From Candidatus Dormiibacter spiritus (GTDB taxonomy: Bacteria; Chloroflexota; Dormibacteria; Dormibacterales; Dormibacteraceae), in NCBI GenBank assembly GCA_003244185.1, contig QHBT01000015.1, positions 1 through 38,443 of the forward strand: DNA of 38,443 nt, given 5' to 3'. Position 1 is the stretch's first letter, and each line of letters begins with the position of its first letter. The notes beneath the pieces were generated by a model. That model did no database searches, had not been told where the DNA came from, and saw only the letters and a list, made by a program, of their open reading frames with translations. The position numbers and the translations under genes were made by a program. Of this stretch, positions 15,834 through 24,107 are shown one piece after another.

Positions 15834-17638
15834 CAGACGGGCACTGCCTCCAGTTCAAGCAAGGGCCGGCTCAGTGACTCAGCGGTGACGGGCCGGCCGT
15901 CGTAGTGCCGGATGGAGCGCAGGCGCCCGACCAGCTGAGAAGGCAGCTCGAGCCGGATCAGGTCGTAGAGCTGGCCGTCGCGGTTCTGCTCGATCACATA
16001 GATGCGCTCGTGGGCGGCGACGAAGTCAACCAGGGAGGGACTCAGCGGCAGCGCTCGCACCCGCAGGTAGCTGAATTCCAGGCCCTGCTCGCGCAGGTCT
16101 TCTCGCGCCTCCACCACGGCAGCGTCCGTGCTGCCGAAGGCGATGACGCCGATCTGGGCTGAGTCGGCCGTCTCCACCACCGGCGCCGGCATCGCCGCTC
16201 GGGCGGTCTCCAGCTTCCGAGCCAGCCGATCCATGTTGGCCGCGTAGGCCTCGGGGCTCTCCGTATAGCGAGCCAGCTCGTCATGACCGGAGCCACGAGT
16301 GAAGTAAGCCGCCCGGGCGTGCTCGGTGCCGGGCAGAGTGCGGTAGGTCACCGCGTCGCCATCCACGTCCTGGTAGCGGCCCCATTCGCCTTCCAGGCGA
16401 TCCAGATCGTCTTTGGTCAGCACCTTGCCGCGGTCGAAGGGGCGCTCCGGGTACTGCAGCTGAGGCGACATCCAGAGGTTCATGCCGAGGTCCAGGTCCG
16501 AGAGCACGAAGACTGGCGTCTGGAAGCGGTCGGCCAGATCAAAGGCGGTCTGGGCGAACTCGTAGCACTCCGCCACGGTGCCCGGCAGGAGGACAAGATG
16601 CTTGGTGTCCCCGTGGGAGAGGGTGTAGATGAAGGCCAGGTCGCCCTGCGAGGTGCGTGTCGGCAGGCCTGTCGAGGGGCCGATCCGCTGGATGTCGAAG
16701 ATCACCACGGGTATCTCGGCGTAGTAGGCGAGCCCGCTGAACTCCGCCATGAGGGAGATGCCAGGGCCGCTGGTCGAGGTCATGGCCCGGGCCCCAGCCC
16801 AGCCGGCGCCAATGGCCATCCCGAGAGCTGCCAACTCGTCCTCCGCCTGGACTATGGCTATTCGCCGCTCGCCGGTCGCCTTGTCCAGGCGGTAGCGGTC
16901 GGCGTAGGCCGCCAGGTTTTCGCAGACGCTGGACGATGGGGTGATTGGATACCACGCGGCCACTGTGCAGCCGCCCATGATGCAGCCCAGCGCCGCCGCC
17001 TGATTGCCCTCGAGCAGGATCTGGCTGTCCGTCAGGCCGGTCAGCGGCCGGAGGACATGGCGCCGTTCGTGGGCGCTGAAGTTCTCGTGCCAGTACTTGA
17101 ATCCGATTCGGGCGGCGTCCTCGTTGGCCTGCCAGGCGCCCGGCTTGGTCGGAAAGGTCCGCCGGATGCCTTCCTGGATGGCTTCGAAGGGCACTTCCAG
17201 AAGCCCGGCCACCACACCCACATAGATGAGATTGGTCAGCTGCTTGCGCAGCGTGTCGTTCTGGATCTCCGTCTTGGCCAGCTTGGTGAAGGGCACTGGA
17301 AAGTAGTCCACGTCTGTGCGCGCGTCGGCAGTCGAGTAAAGGTGCTGATGGATGACGGCAGCGCCAGGCCGGACCTGCTCCAGGTCCTGCCGCCAGGTGG
17401 CCGGGTTCAGCGCCACCAGCACGTCTGGATCCCCCTTGCGGGCCTGGTAGCCCTGAGTGGTGACGCGCAGCTGGTACCAGGTGGGCAGACCCTCGATGTT
17501 GGAGGGAAAGACGTTCTTCGGCGCCACGGGAATACCCAGCGAGAAGATGGCCCGCGTCAGCACCATGTTGGCTGACTGGCTGCCCGAGCCATTGACTGTG
17601 GCAGCTTGAAAAGTGAGGTCGTTGACGGTCGGCAGCAA
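15833..17638 (-). CDS. korA: 2-oxoacid:ferredoxin oxidoreductase alpha subunit with fused gamma domain
   Basis: The 601-residue protein carries a gamma domain (about 1-185, VNGSGSQSANMVLTRAIFSLGIPVAPKNVF) fused to the alpha subunit (from 209). The alpha part has GNQAAALGCIMGGCTVAAWYPITPSSSVCENL, with the conserved YPITPSS, and ISLMAEFSGLAYYAEIPVVIFDIQRIGPSTGLPTRTSQGDL. The C-terminal transketolase-like domain follows near 490. This gamma-alpha fusion is usual in aerobic actinobacterial KorAB. The start appears to be TTG at 17638; no ATG is available before residue 24, and the homologous sequence begins near residue 4. It lies 84 bp downstream of cydC on the same strand, so read-through from the cyd operon is possible. 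Confidence 0.92.
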   Translation of the reverse strand: MLPTVNDLTFQAATVNGSGSQSANMVLTRAIFSLGIPVAPKNVFPSNIEGLPTWYQLRVTTQGYQARKGDPDVLVALNPATWRQDLEQVRPGAAVIHQHLYSTADARTDVDYFPVPFTKLAKTEIQNDTLRKQLTNLIYVGVVAGLLEVPFEAIQEGIRRTFPTKPGAWQANEDAARIGFKYWHENFSAHERRHVLRPLTGLTDSQILLEGNQAAALGCIMGGCTVAAWYPITPSSSVCENLAAYADRYRLDKATGERRIAIVQAEDELAALGMAIGAGWAGARAMTSTSGPGISLMAEFSGLAYYAEIPVVIFDIQRIGPSTGLPTRTSQGDLAFIYTLSHGDTKHLVLLPGTVAECYEFAQTAFDLADRFQTPVFVLSDLDLGMNLWMSPQLQYPERPFDRGKVLTKDDLDRLEGEWGRYQDVDGDAVTYRTLPGTEHARAAYFTRGSGHDELARYTESPEAYAANMDRLARKLETARAAMPAPVVETADSAQIGVIAFGSTDAAVVEAREDLREQGLEFSYLRVRALPLSPSLVDFVAAHERIYVIEQNRDGQLYDLIRLELPSQLVGRLRSIRHYDGRPVTAESLSRPLLELEAVPV

Positions 17639-17722
17639 GGGAATCCGAACTCAATCCTACCGGTCGCCCGAACGGCCGGCCCCTGGCGATCAGCCGGAAC
17701 CCAGCGGCTGGCGGTGCGCGGT

Positions 17723-19423
17723 CTAGGCGGCCAGCCGGCAAAGCTCGGCGTAGAGGCCGTCCCGCTGGCGCAGTTCACTCTCCCTGCCGCATTCCACTAT
17801 CCGGCCGGATTCCATGACGAGAACCTCATCCACCGCCTCCAGACCGCGCAGCCGGTGGGTGATGAGCAGGACCGTCCGGCCGTCCAAGGCCCTCCAGATG
17901 TCGTGCAGGAGGGCTGTCGCGGTTGCCTCGTCCAGGTTGGCCGTCGGTTCGTCCAGGATCACGATCGGGAAGTCCATGAGCAGCGTCCGAGCAAGGCTGA
18001 GACGTTGCCGTTGACCGCCGGAAAGCGCCTCGCCACCGGCGCCTACCCGTGTCTGGAAGCCTGCCGGCAAGCGCTCGATCCAGTCCAGCAGGCCGGCTTG
18101 GCGCGCCGCTCTCTTGACGTCGGCCCAGCCGGCTTGGGGCCTGCCCAGCTTGAGGTTGGCGGCCAGAGTCGCATTGAAGATGTGCGCGTCCTGAGCGCAG
18201 ACGCCCACCACCTTCTGCACGCTCTCGGGGTCCAGCCGGCGAAGGTCCACGCCGCCGAGCGTGGCAGTGCCGCGATCGAGGTCGCGGAGCCGGACCAGGG
18301 CCCGAGCGAGGGTGCTCTTGCCGCAGCCGCTGGGGCCGATGAGGGCGTACCTCCGGCCCGCCCGGAGGGTCAGGTGGGCGTTGCGAAGTGCCCACTCCGC
18401 CTCCGGTCGGTAGCGCAACCAGGCGCCCTCCAGCTTGACGTCGCCGGGCTGAGCCGGCAGCCCGCCGCGGCCCTCCGGCACTGGAACCGGTGCCGTTTCG
18501 ATCTCCCGCAGCCGCTGCGCGGAGGCATTCACCTGAGCCAGCTTCTGGAAGGCGGCCGGCAGCGGCTGCACCGCCTCGAAGGAAGCCAGCGTGACAAGTG
18601 CTGCGCTGGCGAGCCAGACCCCCTGCGTCTGGCCGCTGCCGGCCAGAAGCCAGAGCGCGGAGGCGAGCGCCAGACCGGCCACTGTCAGCACAGCCCCCTC
18701 CAGCGCCGCAGAGCTCCAGGCCAGTCTGCGATCCTCTCGAGCCAGCGCTCGGTCCCCAGACGCCAGGTTGTGGAGGTGATGCGCCTGCCGGCCGAACGCG
18801 ACTATCTCCCGCTGCGCTCGCAGCAGCTCTTCCACCTGCGTTCTGAGCTGGCCGCGAAGCTCAGCCTGCCGCCTGGCCGGCAGCCGGCTCAGCCGTTGGG
18901 CCAGGAGAGGCAGCGCCACGCCGGCTGATCCCGCAGCCACCAGCAGGTTGAGGGTGGCGGCCGGGGCGATGGGCCAGAGCACAGTGGCGGCCACCAGCAG
19001 GGTCAGGGCGGCGGCAAGCGGTGGACTGACCACCCGGAGGAAGAAGTCCTGCATGGACTCCACGTCACCCACGAGCCGCTGCAGCAGGTCCGCCGAACGG
19101 AAGCTCTCCAAGCCCGCCGGCGCAAGCCGTCGCAGCCGGCTGAAGAGTCTCACCCTCAGCTCTACGAGCAGCTCGAGGGCCAATTCATGTGAGAGCACTC
19201 GCTCCCCATAGCGAAAGAGCGCGCGCACCAAGGCGAAGGCTCTCACCGCCACAATGACCACCGTCAGCTCCAGCACGGGGGGCCTGAGCGCCGCCTTCGA
19301 GATCAGGTAGCCGGATGTCGCCAGCAGGGCGATTCCGCTGGCCAGAGTCCCGGCGAGCGCCAGCGTGGCCAGTGTCAGGCCGCCCCTGACCGGCGCTGCC
19401 AGACCAAGCAGGTAGCGCTTCAT
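17723..19423 (-). CDS. cydC: ABC exporter of cysteine/glutathione, subunit CydC
   Basis: The 566-residue half-transporter has six membrane helices in its first 300 residues (start MKRYLLGLAAPVRGG...ATSGYLISKAALRPP, characteristic of CydC), then an ATPase domain: Walker A GPSGCGKST, Q-loop VCAQDAHIFNAT, signature LSGGQRQRLSLARTLL and Walker B IVILDEPTANLDE. With CydD it exports reduced thiols to the outer side of the membrane, which is needed to assemble cytochrome bd. Its ATG overlaps the cydD stop (ATGA). Last gene of cydABDC. Confidence 0.92.
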   Translation of the reverse strand: MKRYLLGLAAPVRGGLTLATLALAGTLASGIALLATSGYLISKAALRPPVLELTVVIVAVRAFALVRALFRYGERVLSHELALELLVELRVRLFSRLRRLAPAGLESFRSADLLQRLVGDVESMQDFFLRVVSPPLAAALTLLVAATVLWPIAPAATLNLLVAAGSAGVALPLLAQRLSRLPARRQAELRGQLRTQVEELLRAQREIVAFGRQAHHLHNLASGDRALAREDRRLAWSSAALEGAVLTVAGLALASALWLLAGSGQTQGVWLASAALVTLASFEAVQPLPAAFQKLAQVNASAQRLREIETAPVPVPEGRGGLPAQPGDVKLEGAWLRYRPEAEWALRNAHLTLRAGRRYALIGPSGCGKSTLARALVRLRDLDRGTATLGGVDLRRLDPESVQKVVGVCAQDAHIFNATLAANLKLGRPQAGWADVKRAARQAGLLDWIERLPAGFQTRVGAGGEALSGGQRQRLSLARTLLMDFPIVILDEPTANLDEATATALLHDIWRALDGRTVLLITHRLRGLEAVDEVLVMESGRIVECGRESELRQRDGLYAELCRLAA

Positions 19424-21060
19424 CCCGTCACCGCCAGAGGGACTGGTTCCTGCAGCCTGCCCCTTTCGAGCCGAACCACGCGCTCCGCGGCGGCCGCCAG
19501 AGACTGGCTGTGGGTGATGAGGAGCACCGTCTGCGGCCGCTTTGACCGCAGCAGCCGGCGCACCGCCAGCGCCGTGCGGACATCGAGGTTGGCGGTGGGC
19601 TCGTCGAGGATGAGGAGCGGCGCCTGGCGCAGGAGAGCTCGGGCCAGAGCGACTCGCTGCGCCTGGCCCGCGCTGAGCAGCCGGCCGTTCTCACCCGCGA
19701 ACCGATCCAGATCGAAGTCGATGCCAGCTTCGGCGGCCGCTGCCTCGATCTCGTGAGCCCCAGCGCCCGGCCTGCCCTCGGCGATGTTGGCGGCAACGCT
19801 CAGCGCGAAGAGATACGGTCGCTGGGGGAGCCAGGCGATCTGCTCCCGGAGGTATGCGAGGTCGAGCCGGGCCAGGGGTTGATCACCGATGCTGAGCGTG
19901 CCGGCGGATGGGTCCTCAAATCCCAGCAGCAGCGCGGCGAGGGTGGTCTTGCCTTCACCGCTGCCACCCACGACCGCCACTCTCTCCCCGGGCCGGAGTT
20001 CGAAGTCCACGCCGGCCAGGAGTTCGGGCCGGTCGGGGAAAGTGAACCGGACACCCGCCAGCCGCATCGGTTGACGCCGCAGGTCCACCCGGAGTCCGCC
20101 GCCCGGCTGGCCGGGCTCAGCCAGACAGCGAAAGATCCGCTCCGCCGGCGCCAGCGCATCCAGGCTGGTGTGGAATTGGGCGCCCAGCCGGCGCAGCGGT
20201 AGGTACAGCTCGGGCGTCAGAATCAGCACCCCCAGTCCCACCTCCAGGCTCAGCGTGCCCTGGGCCAGCCGGATGCCGATCGCCACGGCGACGAGAGCGG
20301 TCGCCAGCGTGCCCGCCAGCTCCAGGACCAGAGAGGAGAGGAACGCTAGGCGGAGGTTCGCCATCGTTTCCCGCCGGTAGCCGTCGCTGACAGTTCGCAC
20401 AGTCTTCTCCTGCGCTCGGGCGCGGCCGAACAGCCGCAGGGTGGTGAGGCCCTGAACCGCATCCAGGAAGTGCGCGGACAGCAGGCTCAGGGCGAACCAT
20501 CGCGTCTCAGCCCGACGGCGAGCGCCGAGGCCGATCAGCGCCATGAACACGGGCACGAGAGGCAGCGTGGCCGCCATGATGCCGGCCGAGAGCAGGTCCC
20601 GGGGAGCGACGAAGAGCAGAACCAGGACAGGCACCGTCACCGCCAGCACCAGCTGAGGCAGGTAGCCGCTGAAGTAGCGGTCGAGGGCCTCCGCCCCGGC
20701 TGTGAGCGCTTCCAGAAGGTCGCCGGAGGAGCCCTGTTCCCGGCGCGAGAGCTCCAGGTGCCTTCGCGCTGCGCTGATTCGGAGGCGGGAACGAACCTGG
20801 GCGGCCGCCGCCTGCCCCGCCGCCTGGCCGCCAAAGACGGCGAGCCCGCGCAGGAGCGCCACCCCGACAAGCAGGAGAAGTGAGGGCACGAGCGCCGCCG
20901 TTGGAGCGTGGTCCAAGAACGCGCGGCTGACGATGCGGGCCAGCAAGGCCGCCTGAGCGATGAGCGCCAAGGCGCCGAGGAGACCGGCCATCAGGACCAA
21001 TCCGAGCGGCCGCCAGGCCTCCCGAGCCTCGCTCAGCAGCCGGCGCTCGACCGGCTTCAA
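19420..21060 (-). CDS. cydD: ABC exporter of cysteine/glutathione, subunit CydD
   Basis: This is a 546-residue half-transporter with membrane domain (about 15-300) and ATPase domain. Walker A is VGGSGEGKTT, the signature is the slightly divergent LSAGQAQRVALARALLR (Ala for the first Gly), and Walker B is LLILDEPTANLD. The substituted signature, with CydC canonical, suggests the two nucleotide sites differ. The start is TTG at 21060, overlapping the cydB stop as TTGA. It forms a heterodimer with CydC. Confidence 0.9.
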   Translation of the reverse strand: MKPVERRLLSEAREAWRPLGLVLMAGLLGALALIAQAALLARIVSRAFLDHAPTAALVPSLLLLVGVALLRGLAVFGGQAAGQAAAAQVRSRLRISAARRHLELSRREQGSSGDLLEALTAGAEALDRYFSGYLPQLVLAVTVPVLVLLFVAPRDLLSAGIMAATLPLVPVFMALIGLGARRRAETRWFALSLLSAHFLDAVQGLTTLRLFGRARAQEKTVRTVSDGYRRETMANLRLAFLSSLVLELAGTLATALVAVAIGIRLAQGTLSLEVGLGVLILTPELYLPLRRLGAQFHTSLDALAPAERIFRCLAEPGQPGGGLRVDLRRQPMRLAGVRFTFPDRPELLAGVDFELRPGERVAVVGGSGEGKTTLAALLLGFEDPSAGTLSIGDQPLARLDLAYLREQIAWLPQRPYLFALSVAANIAEGRPGAGAHEIEAAAAEAGIDFDLDRFAGENGRLLSAGQAQRVALARALLRQAPLLILDEPTANLDVRTALAVRRLLRSKRPQTVLLITHSQSLAAAAERVVRLERGRLQEPVPLAVTG

Positions 21061-22142
21061 GGCGCTTTGGCGCCGGCAGGCTGCTGGGCGCCCGGGGATC
21101 CAGCCTGCCCAGGCGCCACAGGTCGCGGTTCGAAGTCCTCGCGTCGAATCCGCTTCCGAAAGACCCAGTAGCTCCAGGCCTCATAGCAGAGCACGAAGGG
21201 CGCGATGGTCAGCGCCACGATCGTCATGACAGTCAGCGTGTAATTGGAGGAGGACGCGTTGTAGATCGTCAGGCTGTAGTTCGGATCGAGACTGGAGACC
21301 ATCACCCGCGGGTAGAGGTTCAAGAAAATGGTGGCAAAGAGCAGCACGACGGTGGCCCCGCTGGCCAGGAAGGCCCAGAAGTCGATCCGGAGGCGGCGCA
21401 GCCAGCCTACGGTCACCAGCGCGCCAAGTGCTCCGAGCGGCACCCAGTCGGGGACGACGCCGCGAACGTCGGTCTGAACTGCGTTCACGAAGGACCAGGC
21501 CAGGAAGAGGAAGGTGAGGCCGAGCGCGGGCCACCAAACCCGGCCGGCGACGCGGCGAGCTCGCTCCCGCATGTCGGCATCAGTCTTCAGCACCAGATAG
21601 AGGGCGCCGTGAAGCGTGAAAAGGGCAAAGCTCACGAGGCCGCCCAGAAGCGCGTAGGGCGAGAGCAGGTCGAAGAAGTTGCCGGCGAACTCCTTGTGGG
21701 CGTCGATGGGAACACCGTGCAGCATGCCGGCAAAGGCGACTCCCCAGAGCAGGGCCGGGAGGGCGCTGCCGAAGAAGAGCGCACGATCCCACCACACCCG
21801 CCAGGCCGGTGTGCTGAGCTTGCCCCGGAACTCGAAGGCGACCGCCCGGAAGATCAGTGCGACGAGGATTATCAGCAGGGGCAGGTAGAAGCTCGAGAAG
21901 AGCGTCGCGTACCACTCTGGAAAGGCCGCAAACGTGCCGGCTCCCGCCACGACCAGCCAGACTTCGTTGCCGTCCCAGACGGGTCCTATCGAGTTGATCA
22001 GCACGCGGCGATCGGTGTCGTCGCGGCTCAGGAAGGGAAGCAGGATCATGACGCCGAAGTCGAAGCCTTCCAGGAAGAAGTAGCCGAGCCAGAGATAGGC
22101 CAGGATCGCGAACCAAACGGTGGGGAGATTGAGGGAGCCCAT
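21057..22142 (-). CDS. cydB: Cytochrome bd quinol oxidase subunit II
   Basis: The 361-residue subunit has about eight to nine membrane helices and CydB hallmarks: YLWLGYFFLEGFDFGVMILLPFLSRDD near the start, INSIGPVWDGNEVWLVVAGAGTFAAFPEWYAT, and RAVAFEFRGK. The acidic residues of the first helix and the GNEVW segment belong to the proton and oxygen pathway. With CydA it reduces O2 to water using quinol, with high oxygen affinity. Its ATG lies exactly at the end of cydA (one-base overlap). The C-terminal 30 residues are hydrophilic and unconserved. Confidence 0.95.
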   Translation of the reverse strand: MGSLNLPTVWFAILAYLWLGYFFLEGFDFGVMILLPFLSRDDTDRRVLINSIGPVWDGNEVWLVVAGAGTFAAFPEWYATLFSSFYLPLLIILVALIFRAVAFEFRGKLSTPAWRVWWDRALFFGSALPALLWGVAFAGMLHGVPIDAHKEFAGNFFDLLSPYALLGGLVSFALFTLHGALYLVLKTDADMRERARRVAGRVWWPALGLTFLFLAWSFVNAVQTDVRGVVPDWVPLGALGALVTVGWLRRLRIDFWAFLASGATVVLLFATIFLNLYPRVMVSSLDPNYSLTIYNASSSNYTLTVMTIVALTIAPFVLCYEAWSYWVFRKRIRREDFEPRPVAPGQAGSPGAQQPAGAKAP

Positions 22143-23533
22143 CAGTAGGCGACAGCTTCCAGCAGGGGATCCTCGCCTCCCGCCTGATCCGCTTCACCAT
22201 GCAGCTCGAGTCGAGCCACCTTGAGCATGAGGTAGCCGTCGACGATGGCCAGGGCGGCGTAGAGCAGGGCATAAGTGACCAGGCTGGTCGCGACCATCCA
22301 GGCAGCGGCTGTCGGTGTGACCCCGTTGGCAGTCTTGAGCAGCCTGAAGACGACCCAGGGCTGGCGACCCATCTCTGTGAAGATCCAGCCAACCGAGTTG
22401 GCGAAGAACGGCAGGCCGATGGCCGGGATGCAGAGCCAGAGGTAGCGCCGGGAAGCTTCGAGCCGGCCGCGGCGAAGCAGGAACAAGCCCCAGGCGGTGA
22501 GGCCCGCGACCAGGAAGCCCGCCGCCACCATGAGCCGGAACGTCCAGTACGTGACGGGGATGACGGGGGCGTAATCGCCCGGACCAAACCGGTTCTGGTA
22601 CTCGCTCTGGATGTTGTCGATGCCGCGAACCTGGCCATTCCAGGTGCTGGTGGCGAGGACGCTCAGGAAGTGGGGAACTGTCACGTCCAGTAGGAGGTGC
22701 TTACCGTCGGGCGTACCGATCGCGAAAAGCGAGAACTCAGCTCCCTTCTGGTCCTGATAGAGCGCCTCGGCGGAGGCCATCTTCATCGGCTGGACCTGGG
22801 TCATCACCTGGGCCTGGGCGTGACCGCTGAAGATCACCCCCATGGAAGCGACAAAGCCGGCGATCAGCGCGATCACGGCGGAGCGCTGGAAGAGCTGCCT
22901 CTGCTCGGCTTTGCGCAGGTGGTAGGCGCTGACGCCGAGCACGAAAAGAGAGCCGGTCATCAGCGCGCCGAAGACGGTGTGTGGATAGGTGACCAGCAGG
23001 ATGGGATTGCCCAGAATGGCGAAGAAGTCGGTCATCTCGGCTCGCCCGGTGGCGGCGTTGATGTGGTAGCCGACAGGATTCTGCATCCAGGAGTTGGCGG
23101 CCAGGATGAAGAAAGCCGAGAACTGCGTGCCGGCCGCAACCAGCCAGATGCAGGTTAGGTGGACCTTCTCAGGCAGGCGTTCCCAGCCGAAGATCCAGAG
23201 GCCCAAGAAGGTGGACTCCAGAAAAAAAGCCAGCAGGCCCTCGATGGCGAGGGGTGCGCCAAAGATGTCGCCCACGTAGCGCGAGTAGCTTGACCAGTTC
23301 ATCCCGAACTGGAATTCCTGCACCAGGCCGGTCGCCACACCCATGGCGAAGTTGATCAGGAAGAGCTTGCCCCAGAATTTGGTCATGCGGAGATAGACCG
23401 GGTCGTGGCTGCGCACGTGCAGCGTCTGCATGATTGCCACGAGCAGGACGAGCCCAATGGTCAGGGGGACGAACAGGAAGTGATAGACGGTGACTATGCC
23501 GAACTGCCAGCGAGCCAGCGTGAGCGCATCCAT
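22142..23533 (-). CDS. cydA: Cytochrome bd quinol oxidase subunit I
   Basis: The subunit of 463 residues carries the haems b558, b595 and d. H18 in VYHFLFVPLTIG is the likely axial ligand from the first helices, and GRQPWVV is the diagnostic CydA motif before the last helices. The quinol-binding Q-loop is short, so this is the Gram-positive/actinobacterial type rather than the long E. coli type. ATG at 23533 begins MDALTLARWQFG, the conserved N-terminus, so the longer frame from 23575 is rejected. No clear ribosome site. First gene of cydA-cydB-cydD-cydC. Expression is expected to rise at low oxygen, but no regulator site is evident. Confidence 0.95.
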   Translation of the reverse strand: MDALTLARWQFGIVTVYHFLFVPLTIGLVLLVAIMQTLHVRSHDPVYLRMTKFWGKLFLINFAMGVATGLVQEFQFGMNWSSYSRYVGDIFGAPLAIEGLLAFFLESTFLGLWIFGWERLPEKVHLTCIWLVAAGTQFSAFFILAANSWMQNPVGYHINAATGRAEMTDFFAILGNPILLVTYPHTVFGALMTGSLFVLGVSAYHLRKAEQRQLFQRSAVIALIAGFVASMGVIFSGHAQAQVMTQVQPMKMASAEALYQDQKGAEFSLFAIGTPDGKHLLLDVTVPHFLSVLATSTWNGQVRGIDNIQSEYQNRFGPGDYAPVIPVTYWTFRLMVAAGFLVAGLTAWGLFLLRRGRLEASRRYLWLCIPAIGLPFFANSVGWIFTEMGRQPWVVFRLLKTANGVTPTAAAWMVATSLVTYALLYAALAIVDGYLMLKVARLELHGEADQAGGEDPLLEAVAY

Positions 23534-23670
23534 AGCTTGATCTTGGCACTTGGGAGCGCAGCGGGCCAGGGCCAAACGACCCGCCCCGCAGCAGCCACCG
23601 GGGCCGAGTGGGGCGTAGACTGAGCAGTCCGGATCGCCCTGTGCCGTCCATCGTTTACGGAGGTGTCTAG

Positions 23671-23985
23671 ATGTTCTTCGACAAGCAGACCATTCTTGAC
23701 CACATCCACAACCTGCACGGTCCCGACAAGGCCCAAGAGGCAGCTCAGCAGCTGCCGGATCAGGTCGACCACGAGCAGCATGCGGACCTGCTGCAGCAGC
23801 ACGGAGTCAACCCGCAGGACCTGATGGACAAGTTCGGCGGCGCCCAGGGCAGCGGCGGCCTGGCGGATCAGGCGCAGGGCGCTTTCGGCGGCGGCCAGGG
23901 CGGAGCCGGGGGCGTCGTCGACAACGTCCGGGAGCAGGGCGAAGGCTTCCTCGGCGGCTCGAACAAGCCGCCCGGCGAGGCCTGA
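23671..23985 (+). CDS. Small Gly/Gln-rich hydrophilic protein
   Basis: This 104-residue protein has two parts. Residues 1-57 are predicted helical (FDKQTILDHIHNLHG, DKAQEAAQQLPDQVD, HADLLQQHGVNPQDLMDKF). The rest is a flexible Gly-rich tail (SGGLADQAQGAFGGGQGGAGG). No Cys, signal peptide or membrane helix. I do not know its function. The low complexity and charge suggest a stress-related or structural small protein, but that is a guess. The ribosome site GGAGGTG about 7 nt before the ATG is very strong and an intrinsic terminator follows, so it is an isolated and possibly highly expressed gene. It diverges from cydA with 137 bp between them. Confidence 0.8.
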   Translation: MFFDKQTILDHIHNLHGPDKAQEAAQQLPDQVDHEQHADLLQQHGVNPQDLMDKFGGAQGSGGLADQAQGAFGGGQGGAGGVVDNVREQGEGFLGGSNKPPGEA

Positions 23986-24021
23986 GCGACCGGCTGCCAA
24001 AGCAGCCCAAGCAGCCCAAGC

Positions 24022-24052
24022 GTCCCGGCGCCGTCAGGCGCCGGGACTTTTT
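24022..24052 (+). terminator. Intrinsic terminator after the small Gly-rich gene
   Basis: A perfect 11-bp stem, GTCCCGGCGCC (24022-24032) and GGCGCCGGGAC (24037-24047), with loop GTCA, is followed by TTTTT. This is a textbook Rho-independent terminator. It sits 37 bp after the stop and separates this gene from pntAA. Two copies of GCAGCCCAA precede the stem. Confidence 0.92.
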
Positions 24053-24094
24053 GCTTTGTTCGAAGCTGGGCTAAGTGCCCGAGCTTCGGAACGC

Positions 24095-24100
24095 TAGCAT
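24095..24100 (+). promoter_or_regulatory. -10 box (TAGCAT) of a leaderless pnt transcript
   Basis: TAGCAT is followed by 7 nt and GTG at 24108, the conserved N-terminus of PntAA. No ribosome site precedes the GTG, so a leaderless pnt operon mRNA is predicted. No clear -35. Confidence 0.45.
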
Positions 24101-24107
24101 TCCGGGC

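Noticed and set aside
14460..15905. 481-codon open frame on the plus strand opposite alkA and korB
   Set aside because: It is antisense to korB and the glycosylase, both with clear family motifs; long antisense frames are expected at this GC content, and the protein shows no recognisable domain.
16283..17575. 430-codon plus-strand frame opposite korA
   Set aside because: Antisense to a strongly supported gene, with His/Gly/Arg-rich composition typical of shadow frames.
22142..23533. Long-Q-loop (E. coli-type) cytochrome bd
   Set aside because: The protein has only 463 residues and no long insertion before GRQPWVV, so it belongs to the short-Q-loop type.
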